In this document: piece by piece, positions 46,790-53,775 of the stretch
How the letters are laid out: each line of letters starts with the position of its first letter
Numbering within the stretch: position 1 is the stretch's first letter
DNA from: Heliomicrobium gestii
GTDB lineage: Bacteria > Bacillota > Desulfitobacteriia > Heliobacteriales > Heliobacteriaceae
Direction: 5' to 3'
DNA length: 64,000 nucleotides
NCBI RefSeq assembly: GCF_009877435.1
Contig: NZ_WXEX01000015.1
Span: forward strand, 1-64,000
The notes under the pieces: generated by a model
Database searches by the model: none
What the model was told of the DNA's origin: nothing
What the model saw: only the letters and a program-made list of their open reading frames with translations
Position numbers and translations under genes: made by a program

Positions 46790-47806
46790 CTACTTTCCTT
46801 TTATGTTGCTGTAGTAGTCGGGATAGAGCCGCTGTCCCAGTTCTTCGATCCCTTTGAGCAGGCGCATGGTCGGCCGGGAGATCATGTCGCCGTCGATCAG
46901 GTAGACCTGCTTTTCCTTGATCGCTTTGATCGCCTCAAAGCCGGGGCGTTGGTAGATCTCCTGCTCAGTCACGCGGTTCATGACGCCTTTTTGCGCCAAG
47001 TACACATCGATCTCGCCGGCTTTGGTCAACAGTCGCTCATCGCCGTAGCTGGCGATGGAACTGCCCTCCTTGACGGCCTTCGCGTCGGCGGCCACGTTGA
47101 TGGCGCCCGCTTTTTGCAGCACCAGAGCGGCCATTGAATCGGAGGTGACCGTCTTCACGGGGTCTTTGGTCGCTTCCAGGAAGACGCGCTTGCGCTGGTT
47201 CTCCGGGATCGACCGGGCGATGGCGTCAAAGTCTGCCAGGCGCTGTTTCATCTCGCCCTTGCATGTCTCCGCCTCGGCCTGCCGGCCCGTCAGCGTCCCC
47301 AGGATGTCCATGTTGCGGTAAAAGTCATCGAGGTTCTCCGGAAAAAGGGCCACGACAGGAATGCCCACCTGTTCCAGCTTGTCGACGAAGTCCCGGTTTC
47401 GCTCAAAGACGGTGGTGCGGATCAGCACCAGATCCGGTTTGGCGGCGATCACCTTTTCGGCGTCGGCGCGGTAGTCGAAGGCGGCTTTGTTTTTCACTTC
47501 CGGCGGGTAGGTCTCCGATTCGGAGACGCCGATGATCGCGTCGTTCAGGCCCAAGGAAAAGAGGTTTTCCGTATGGCCGCTGTAGAGCGAGATGATCCGC
47601 CGCGCCGGCTGAGCCAGTTGAATCGTCCGCTTCGCGTCGTCGACGACGGTGATGGCCCCGTTGGCGCTCGTCTTGGCCGCTGCGCCGGGGGCCGTCTTGG
47701 CTGGCCCTTCCTTGCCGCCGCTTGCGCCGCAGCCTGCGGTGATCGCCAGGGCCGCCACAAGGGCCGATAGGGTCAGTGTTCGCCACAGCTTGCTCACCAT
47801 TTCCAT
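46790..47806 (-). CDS. ABC transporter substrate-binding lipoprotein (BtuF-like)
   Basis: The 338-residue protein has a lipoprotein signal (ALAITAGCG, Cys at about 26) and a class III periplasmic-binding domain (Peripla_BP_2; RRIISLYSGHTENLFSLGL, then DLVLIRTT). Such proteins bind cobalamin, haem or ferric siderophores. Its operon with FecCD-type permease and ATPase, CbiL, an exported CbiK and an upstream B12 riboswitch argues for a corrinoid or cobalt-linked tetrapyrrole. The gene ends 10 bp before cbiL. Confidence 0.9.
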   Translation of the reverse strand: MEMVSKLWRTLTLSALVAALAITAGCGASGGKEGPAKTAPGAAAKTSANGAITVVDDAKRTIQLAQPARRIISLYSGHTENLFSLGLNDAIIGVSESETYPPEVKNKAAFDYRADAEKVIAAKPDLVLIRTTVFERNRDFVDKLEQVGIPVVALFPENLDDFYRNMDILGTLTGRQAEAETCKGEMKQRLADFDAIARSIPENQRKRVFLEATKDPVKTVTSDSMAALVLQKAGAINVAADAKAVKEGSSIASYGDERLLTKAGEIDVYLAQKGVMNRVTEQEIYQRPGFEAIKAIKEKQVYLIDGDMISRPTMRLLKGIEELGQRLYPDYYSNIKGK

Positions 47807-47859
47807 GATCAGTCCCCCCTATTTCATATAAGTGATTTGGCCCGTTCCACTTACAGACT

Positions 47860-47945
47860 TCCCTTGTCCTTTTGCTATCTTTCTCTTTGTTATCTTCCTC
47901 TTTGCTGTGTACCTCTTTATTGTGTACCTCTTTGCCGTGTTCCCT
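47860..47945. repeat. 15-bp imperfect tandem repeat at the end of the importer ATPase gene
   Basis: Units CTCTTTGCTGTGTAC, CTCTTTATTGTGTAC and CTCTTTGCCGTGTTC follow each other, with degenerate copies to the left (CTTTGTTATCTTC). The repeat overlaps the stop codon of the ATPase gene and the start of the gap to the binding-protein gene. It could have extended the C-terminus by slippage. Confidence 0.7.
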
Positions 47946-48750
47946 CGTCCTTGAGCAGGACTTGCACCTTGCCGTTGTCCCGATTTGTCAGGATATCGAC
48001 ATCAACACCGAAAACGGTGAACACATTCTCTTTCGTCAACACGTCGCTGACAGGACCGACGGCGAAGACGGTTCCCTTGTCCAGCAGGATCAGGTCATCG
48101 CAGTAGAGACCCGCCAGGTTGAAGTCATGCATCACGGCGATCACTGTCAGGCCCTTTTCCTGATTCAGCTTCCGCACCGTGCCCAGCAAGGCCAGCTTGT
48201 GCTTCACATCCAGGTTCGATGTGGCCTCATCCAGGAAGAGCACCTCGGGGTCTTGCGCCAGCGCTCGCGCGAAGATCACCCGCTGTTTTTCGCCGCCGCT
48301 CAGTTCGGTCATCCTTTTTTCGGAGAAGGCGAGGGTGCCGCTGACGCGCATCGCCTCGTAGACGATGTCCATGTCGGTTTCGCTCGGTTGCTGAAAACGT
48401 CTCAGGTGCGGCTTGCGCCCCATCAGAACCATCTCCAGCACTTGGAAGGGGAAATCCACCCCATAGTCTTGGGGCACGACGGCGAAGCGCCGGGCCAGTT
48501 CCTTTTTGGCATAGCTGCCGACACTCTTGCTGCGATAGAGGATCTCGCCGCGGCTCGGCGATAAGGCGCCGGTGAGCAGGTTCATCAGGGTCGATTTGCC
48601 TGCGCCGTTAGGGCCCAATATCCCGTAGAAACGGCCCCGGTCGATCGACAGATCGATCTTTTCCATCAAGGACGCGCCGCCCCGGTAGGCGAAGGCCATC
48701 TCCTTCACGCGCAGCAATGGCGCTTTTGCCTTCGCTTTTGTTTGCTCCAT
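47917..48750 (-). CDS. Cobalamin/siderophore-type ABC importer ATPase (BtuD/FecE-like)
   Basis: The 277-residue protein from ATG 48750 (MEQTKAKAK) has Walker A GPNGAGKS (about 44-51), Q-loop VVPQDYG, signature ELSGGEKQR, Walker B VLFLDEATSNLD and H-loop VMHDFNLA. It energises the FecCD-type permease encoded upstream. ATG 48750 is favoured over GTG 48759 because GAGGTGAG precedes it. The C-terminal tail ends within a tandem repeat. Confidence 0.92.
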   Translation of the reverse strand: MEQTKAKAKAPLLRVKEMAFAYRGGASLMEKIDLSIDRGRFYGILGPNGAGKSTLMNLLTGALSPSRGEILYRSKSVGSYAKKELARRFAVVPQDYGVDFPFQVLEMVLMGRKPHLRRFQQPSETDMDIVYEAMRVSGTLAFSEKRMTELSGGEKQRVIFARALAQDPEVLFLDEATSNLDVKHKLALLGTVRKLNQEKGLTVIAVMHDFNLAGLYCDDLILLDKGTVFAVGPVSDVLTKENVFTVFGVDVDILTNRDNGKVQVLLKDEGTRQRGTQ

Positions 48751-48875
48751 TCGGCTCACCTCTGTCCCGCTGCGCGCCGGTCGCGCATCATTTCGCCCAT
48801 CTCATCGCCCATTTTTTGACCCTTCTGTCGCATTGTTTGACTGCTCTTTCGCTCATCTGTCGCGCCATCGGAGAG

Positions 48876-49949
48876 TCAGCCTTTTTTCATTTTCGTCCGG
48901 AAGATGTAGATAAAAAAAGGACCGCCGAGCAATGTCGTCAACACGCCGACAGGGATTTCCGCCGTCAAGAGGTTGCGCGCCAGGGTGTCGGCCGAGCTGA
49001 GCAGGATGGCGCCGAAGAGGGCGCTCGCCGGGATCAGGTAGCGGTTGTCGGGGCCGATGACCATGCGCATCAGGTGGGGCACGATCAGGCCGACAAAGCC
49101 GATGATGCCGCATACGGCGACACAACCGGCGGAGATCAGCGAGGCGATGATCAGTAGCGCCGTGCGCACCCGCTCCTCATCGACACCCAAGTGGCCGGCA
49201 GTCCGCGCGCCCAAGCTGAGCAGGTTCAGGTCTTCGGCATAGTAGAGGGCCACGGCCAGGCCGGTCGCGACGATGGGCAGGGCGAGCCAGACATGGGGCC
49301 AACTGCGCGAGGCAAAGCTGCCCATGAGCCAGAAGACGATGGCGCTCACCTCGTCGCCGGATAGGCTTTTCAGCAGGCTGATGGCGGCGGAAAAGATGGA
49401 TCCCACGATGACGCCGGCGAGGATCAGGTTCGTCACAGACAGCATCCCATTGATCCGGGCCATGGCATAGACGACAGCCAACGAAAAAAGCGCCCCTCCG
49501 AAGGCGAAGAGGGGCAGCGATAACAGGGGCATGCCGGCGATCTGCCAGTTGCCATAGATCGCCAGGGATGCCGCAAAGGCCGCGCCGGAGGAGACGCCTA
49601 ACGTGTAGGGATCGGCCAGCGGGTTGATCAGGATGGCCTGAAAAATCGTCCCGGCCACGGCCAGTCCGGCGCCGACGAGCATCGCTGTCACCAGGCGGGG
49701 CAAGCGGATCTTCCAGATGACCGCCTCCTTCACCGGGTCAACCCCTTTCAGCCACTCCGCCTGTCCAGTGACCTTGGCGCCGATGATCTGGCTGATCTCG
49801 CCGGCCGAGACGGAAAGCACGCCGATCCCGGTATAGCCGATCAGCAGCCCGCCCAAGAGCAGCGCCATGGCGACGGTGAGCAGCGCCGCCGAACGGCGGC
49901 GCTGTCGGTACACATTCCATAGGTCGTGACGATCCGGTTGGTCTTGCAA
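48876..49949 (-). CDS. FecCD-type ABC importer permease (BtuC-like)
   Basis: The 357-residue protein has about ten TM helices and the FecCD hallmarks: an arginine-rich N-terminus, LPRLVTAMLVGAGLAVAG, YTLGVSSGAAF, and GFVGLIVPHLMRM near the C-terminus. It imports cobalamin, haem or siderophores with the downstream ATPase and lipoprotein. It starts at TTG 15 bp after the exported CbiK gene, with GAGGA upstream, so it belongs to the same riboswitch-controlled operon. Confidence 0.93.
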   Translation of the reverse strand: MQDQPDRHDLWNVYRQRRRSAALLTVAMALLLGGLLIGYTGIGVLSVSAGEISQIIGAKVTGQAEWLKGVDPVKEAVIWKIRLPRLVTAMLVGAGLAVAGTIFQAILINPLADPYTLGVSSGAAFAASLAIYGNWQIAGMPLLSLPLFAFGGALFSLAVVYAMARINGMLSVTNLILAGVIVGSIFSAAISLLKSLSGDEVSAIVFWLMGSFASRSWPHVWLALPIVATGLAVALYYAEDLNLLSLGARTAGHLGVDEERVRTALLIIASLISAGCVAVCGIIGFVGLIVPHLMRMVIGPDNRYLIPASALFGAILLSSADTLARNLLTAEIPVGVLTTLLGGPFFIYIFRTKMKKG

Positions 49950-49964
49950 CGGATAGTTCCTCGC

Positions 49965-50876
49965 TTACAGTTGATTCCAGGCCTTCTTGAGGTGGTCGAC
50001 CATGATCTTGACAACGGCGTCATTCTCGCCGAGCCCTTGCATATGGGCTTCTACCACATACCCTTTGGCTTCCAGTTGGCTTTTCCAGGAGTCGGGCTCA
50101 TCGCCGGCCATGTCGTTTTGGGCGTGATCACCGGCGACGACCATGAACGGCGCCAGCTTCACCTTTTTCACGCCGCTGGCCGCCAGGTCGCGCATGGCAT
50201 GTTGCAGTTCCGGATAGCCCTCGACAGTGGCGAGCATCACATTCTTGCCCCAGTACTGCTGACGCAGGACGTCATTCATGCAGCCGTAAGCGCTCAAAGC
50301 GCGGTATCCGGTGCCATGACCCATCAGCAGCAGCGCTTCCTCGCTGGTGTTTTCCGGGATAAGATTGGCGATGGCGGCGCCGGCGCGCTTGTAATCGTTA
50401 AATTCCTGGAGGAGCGAATCGCTCAAGACCAGTTTGTCAAAAACAGGGCCCTCGCTGGTCTTTGTGTCTTGCAGGCTTTTGACGACACTCTCCAGATCGC
50501 TGTACTCCTGACCGGGGAAGATATGTAAGGAGTGGACGACCACCTTGTTATACCCGTCATCGCTCAGCTTGGCCAAGGCCGTCATGGGGCTGTCGATGAA
50601 CACCTTTTGTTCCCGGGCGATCTTCTCGCGAATGATGGAAGACGTATAGGACCAGCGCACCTCTACGCCGGGGAAGGCTTCCTTGACTTTGGCTTCCACA
50701 TTGTCCAGGGCCACCCGCGCTTCCGGCACGCTCGTGCCGAAGGCGACGAGGAGGATCGCTTTTTTATCGACCTTGACTTTTTCTTTCGCCATCGCCGATG
50801 AGGCGCCCATCAGGAGAAAGGACATGGTCAGCAACATCAGGGTGACCAGGGCAGAAATTTTACGCCAGGACTTCAC
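49965..50876 (-). CDS. cbiK: Exported sirohydrochlorin cobaltochelatase-like protein (CbiK with signal peptide)
   Basis: From GTG 50876 (MKSWRKISALVTLMLL) the protein has 303 residues: a signal peptide cleaved about after SSAMA, then a full CbiK domain with AILLVAFGTSV, LMGHGTGYRA and VVAGDHAQNDMAG. It is very similar to the cytoplasmic copy at 43207 (about three quarters identical by eye). A periplasmic CbiK (CbiK-P) is known in Desulfovibrio vulgaris, where a haem-binding or metal-transport role was proposed. Being the first gene after a B12 riboswitch and before a FecCD importer, it may load or capture a tetrapyrrole outside the membrane. The alternative GTG at 50885 is possible. Confidence 0.9.
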   Translation of the reverse strand: MKSWRKISALVTLMLLTMSFLLMGASSAMAKEKVKVDKKAILLVAFGTSVPEARVALDNVEAKVKEAFPGVEVRWSYTSSIIREKIAREQKVFIDSPMTALAKLSDDGYNKVVVHSLHIFPGQEYSDLESVVKSLQDTKTSEGPVFDKLVLSDSLLQEFNDYKRAGAAIANLIPENTSEEALLLMGHGTGYRALSAYGCMNDVLRQQYWGKNVMLATVEGYPELQHAMRDLAASGVKKVKLAPFMVVAGDHAQNDMAGDEPDSWKSQLEAKGYVVEAHMQGLGENDAVVKIMVDHLKKAWNQL

Positions 50877-50916
50877 AAAAACCACTCCATTTCTTTTTTA
50901 CCTTTTCGCGGAGATC

Positions 50917-50944
50917 AAAAAAACCTTAGCCATACGCTAAGGTT
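50917..50944 (-). terminator. Riboswitch expression-platform terminator
   Basis: On the minus strand AACCTTAGC/GCTAAGGTT (9-bp perfect stem, 5-nt loop) is followed by seven T. It stands between the B12 aptamer and the exported cbiK gene, the expected place for a transcription-terminating platform. Confidence 0.9.
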
Positions 50945-50984
50945 CCATGATCACTCCAGCCGCGATTCTAAAAAAGAAAACGGC

Positions 50985-51193
50985 ACAGCAGACCACCTCC
51001 CTATCCTTCGTAGGTCGAACGGCAGCGGAGCAGGCAGGTCTCCTGGCTCAGGTTCGTCGGATGCCTCAGGTCTTCCCAGCTTGCGCCAGTGACTTTGATA
51101 GAGGCTCCTCCCCCATACAGTGGCGGGACCGCGCCGGATTTTCACCGGTCTTCCCTTTTAAGACCTGACTTCACGATGACAGTCAGGTCACCA
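50985..51193 (-). promoter_or_regulatory. Cobalamin riboswitch upstream of the exported cbiK/importer operon
   Basis: The minus strand carries the complete aptamer signature: GGGAAGACCGGTGAAAATCC, GCGCGGTCCCGCCACTGTA, and the B12 box GAGCCAGGAGACCTGCC (51033-51049). The downstream intrinsic terminator means B12 should switch the whole cbiK-btuCDF-cbiL operon off. Confidence 0.95.
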
Positions 51194-51280
51194 TACTCCC
51201 TCGTTATGAAATTGTCCATAATCATTATTCGTGACATGATCGCGAAATCCTGCTAATGAAAGGGATATTTATAACGAGAA

Positions 51281-51595
51281 TCAATGGCGCAATTGCGTCT
51301 CTTCATTCAGGTCAAGCCACACCTCCGTATAGTGAGCGAATTCATCAGACAACCCGTTGGCTTTAATAAAATCGGCAAAGACCTTGAGCATGTACTCTTG
51401 CGACACCTCCTCCATCTCCAGGCGTTTTTGGAGCGCCCTCTGTTCCCTCTCGATTTGCCGGGACAGGTTGTCAACCAGCGCCTTCGTTATGAGATCAAGT
51501 TCATCGAGGTCTTTTACCAGGTCTTGATCCCCTGTCTTGGCGATTCGTTCCCGCATGTTTTGGATCAATTTGTTCAAAAACTCCGTTGATGTCAT
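51281..51595 (-). CDS. Hypothetical 104-residue helical protein
   Basis: The protein (MTSTEFLNKLIQNMRERI...) is predicted all-helical, with a charged coiled-coil middle (NLSRQIEREQRALQKRLEMEEV). No family recognised. ATG 51595 follows CAGGAGGTGG, a strong ribosome site. It lies between cobO and the riboswitch of the importer operon on the same strand; a link to cobalamin is possible only by position. Confidence 0.72.
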   Translation of the reverse strand: MTSTEFLNKLIQNMRERIAKTGDQDLVKDLDELDLITKALVDNLSRQIEREQRALQKRLEMEEVSQEYMLKVFADFIKANGLSDEFAHYTEVWLDLNEETQLRH

Positions 51596-51679
51596 GTCTT
51601 ACCACCTCCTGATCCGTCTGATCCGCCGGCAGCATTGAAAGAAGCAAACCGCTGCTGGTTACGTCACAAGGAAGGAAAA

Positions 51680-51709
51680 ACGGCCAAGAGACGGGGGTCT
51701 CTTGACCGT
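51680..51709 (-). terminator. Rho-independent terminator after cobO
   Basis: On the minus strand ACGGTCAAGAGAC/GTCTCTTGGCCGT (13 bp, one G-U, 4-nt loop) is followed by TTTTCC. It begins 9 bp after the cobO stop codon. Confidence 0.9.
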
Positions 51710-51718
51710 CTTATCGCA

Positions 51719-52306
51719 TCAGTATTCGATCCCTTGACGGCCCAGCATCCCCTCTTGATAGGGATGTTTGACTTCCGTCGCTTCCGTCACCAGGCTGGCT
51801 TTTTCGATAATCTCGGGGGGCGCGTTGCGGCCGGTGATCACCAACTCCACCTGCTCCGGACGCAGTTGAATCAGTTCCAAGGCCTCTTCGAGTGTCACCA
51901 GTTCAAAGTAGATGGCATTGGTCAACTCATCGAGAATGACGATATCATACTCTCCGCTGCACAAGACCTCTCGGGCTTTGTGCAGGGCCGCCTGCGCCAT
52001 CTGGCGATCTTCCTCGGTGGCTTCTCCTTTGCGGATCATGCACTTGTCATAGTCGATCACCGGGCTGCCGTCTTCATGATATTTTCCCTCAAAACAGTCT
52101 CTGCCGTACTGGGCGAATTGAATGCTCGGCTGCAAACGCTGCAGCGCCGCCAGTTCCCCGTATACGGGGGTTCCCTTCATAAATTGCACGAGGAACACCG
52201 AAAAGCCATGTCCGATCGCCCGCAAAGCCAGGCCCAGCGCCGCTGTCGTCTTTCCTTTTCCCTTGCCCGTGTAGACTTGAACCAGCCCTTGTTTCAAATG
52301 GGTCAT
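51719..52306 (-). CDS. cobO: Cob(I)alamin adenosyltransferase
   Basis: A 195-residue reading from ATG 52306 (MTHLKQGLVQVYTGKGKGK). The P-loop GKGKGKTTAALG is that of CobA/CobO/BtuR enzymes, and VFLVQFMKG, DIVILDELTNAI and VITGRNAPPEI are conserved downstream. It transfers the 5'-deoxyadenosyl group of ATP to cob(I)alamin or its precursors. Upstream lie a terminator hairpin and a B12-riboswitch-like element, so repression by cobalamin was at least ancestral. The longer frame from 52555 runs over the riboswitch and is not coding. Confidence 0.95.
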   Translation of the reverse strand: MTHLKQGLVQVYTGKGKGKTTAALGLALRAIGHGFSVFLVQFMKGTPVYGELAALQRLQPSIQFAQYGRDCFEGKYHEDGSPVIDYDKCMIRKGEATEEDRQMAQAALHKAREVLCSGEYDIVILDELTNAIYFELVTLEEALELIQLRPEQVELVITGRNAPPEIIEKASLVTEATEVKHPYQEGMLGRQGIEY

Positions 52307-52419
52307 CCCTGTTCCCCCTCTCTCTGCATCAGACCTCTGACGCGCAACACAGCAAATCGAAGCAAGCCAACATCTCACGAATTCCAACCTGATCTGATAA
52401 TGACGATCCGTCTCCATGC

Positions 52420-52449
52420 AAAAAAACCTTGCCCGTCTTACGGCAAGGT
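52420..52449 (-). terminator. Terminator hairpin between B12 element and cobO
   Basis: On the minus strand ACCTTGCC/GGCAAGGT (8 bp, 8-nt loop) is followed by at least six T. It matches the expression platform seen at the first riboswitch. Confidence 0.88.
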
Positions 52450-52514
52450 CTACTCGGCAATGGATCGCGCAACCCAATGCTCTATCACCTCCCCATCGAC
52501 CGTGGGTGCTGTTG

Positions 52515-52722
52515 GTGACAGAAAACAGGCAGGTCTCCTGGCTCGGATTCATCAAAACCTCGCGTCTTCCCGGTGACGCTTGCGCCGCCCCCTATTGCGT
52601 GCTGTCACGCTGATCGCATGACAGCAAGGCATGATAGGCAACAAGCGAACGTCATCCAGTGACCTCGTTGCGAGGCTTCTCCTCCATACAGTGGCGGGAC
52701 CGCGCCGGGTGTTCTCGGAAAA
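52515..52722 (-). promoter_or_regulatory. Cobalamin riboswitch-like element upstream of cobO, 5' part diverged
   Basis: The B12 box (GAGCCAGGAGACCTGCC, 52528-52544) and the core CGGTCCCGCCACTGTATGG are present on the minus strand. The expected GGGAA...GGTG segment before them is missing: the AraC-family stop codon abuts the element and TTTTTTCCGAGAACACCC stands in its place. The aptamer may be 5'-truncated. Confidence 0.8.
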
Positions 52723-52724
52723 AA

Positions 52725-53615
52725 CTAGTTCTTCTTCTTCACCGGAATGTAGATATCGGCCACAGCCTGTTCACAATCCATCCCGCCGTTTTTGTCCGTA
52801 TAGAATTCAAAGGCGTATTTATCCTGGTCATATACATAGTCGCTTTGCGCAAACCATTCTTCGAAGATATACTTCCAGGCGCTTTTAATGGCGTTGCAAA
52901 AAGCCTGCTTATCATTGGCCAAATCGGCGGACTCAGTCGTAAAAACGGCATATTCTGCGGCCGGCATTTCCAAAGTCACCATGCCTGTGGGCACAAAATC
53001 AAAGCTTTCCACCACCACTCCGAAAAAGTAGGACAGATCGCCGTTTTTTTCTTCCGGACGATACCACAGGCCGATCTGGTCGGCGTAGCCGTTCTCTGTT
53101 TTTGCCAACCTGGCATAGTCCTCACTGCTGGCCGATGAAAAGTCCAAACCGAACCAATAAGCGCCAGACGCAGGCAAATCGACTTTTTGACCATCCTGCG
53201 GGTCAATGGAATACCCTACCGCCTTGAATCCGTCTTTTTTTTCATACCGAACGTGCATAGCCGCTCCACCTTTCTTTTTGTTCATCATACCTTTCGTGAT
53301 ATTCCTCCTGTATTCGCGCGCACTCATGCCAAATTCACGGCGAAAGGCTTTAGAAAAGCCTGAAGGCGTGTCAAACCCGAAAGTCAGGGCGATTTCCGTG
53401 ATTTGCGCTCCCTTTTCCAGGGCTTCGACGGCCTTTTTCAGGCGTTTTTTGCGTATATATTCGCCTACCGGCATATTGTGGCAAATACGGAAGACGTGGC
53501 AAAAGTGATAGTATGAATAGCCCAGCATATCCGCCAATGCCCGCGGTGCAATTTCTTCATTTAGATGCGCTTCAATATACTGCCGGCAGAATGCCATATC
53601 CTTTCCGTACTGCAT
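52725..53615 (-). CDS. AraC family regulator with GyrI-like effector domain
   Basis: The 296-residue protein has two helix-turn-helix motifs of AraC type at the N-terminus (about 1-105; RALADMLGYSYYHFCHVF and ITEIALTFGFDTPSGFSKAF) and a C-terminal GyrI-like/effector-binding domain (about 115-296; YEKKDGFKAVGYS, EMPAAEYAVF, DIYIPVKKK). Such proteins (Rob/SoxS-GyrI type) sense small hydrophobic compounds. ATG 53615 lacks a strong ribosome site. Its stop codon abuts the degenerate B12 element, suggesting this gene was placed here by a rearrangement. Confidence 0.93.
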   Translation of the reverse strand: MQYGKDMAFCRQYIEAHLNEEIAPRALADMLGYSYYHFCHVFRICHNMPVGEYIRKKRLKKAVEALEKGAQITEIALTFGFDTPSGFSKAFRREFGMSAREYRRNITKGMMNKKKGGAAMHVRYEKKDGFKAVGYSIDPQDGQKVDLPASGAYWFGLDFSSASSEDYARLAKTENGYADQIGLWYRPEEKNGDLSYFFGVVVESFDFVPTGMVTLEMPAAEYAVFTTESADLANDKQAFCNAIKSAWKYIFEEWFAQSDYVYDQDKYAFEFYTDKNGGMDCEQAVADIYIPVKKKN

Positions 53616-53704
53616 GCATTTGCCACCTCACGCTTTTATTATATCAAGGCCGGATTTTATTTCTTTTCCATTCTTGCGGAGTTTATTGGGGCGTCATCAA
53701 CCGT

Positions 53705-53773
53705 CCCCCGAGTCGCCGAGTTCCAGCCTGGCCTCTGAAATTCAAAAAGCCCGCCATGAATGCGGGCTTTTTA
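53705..53773. repeat. Dispersed repeat copy 2 with terminator hairpin
   Basis: Matches the repeat at 43000-43073. Its hairpin (AAAGCCCGC...GCGGGCTTTTT on the minus strand) lies 3 bp from the stop codon of the large SLH gene and should end that transcript. Confidence 0.8.
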
Positions 53774-53775
53774 AT

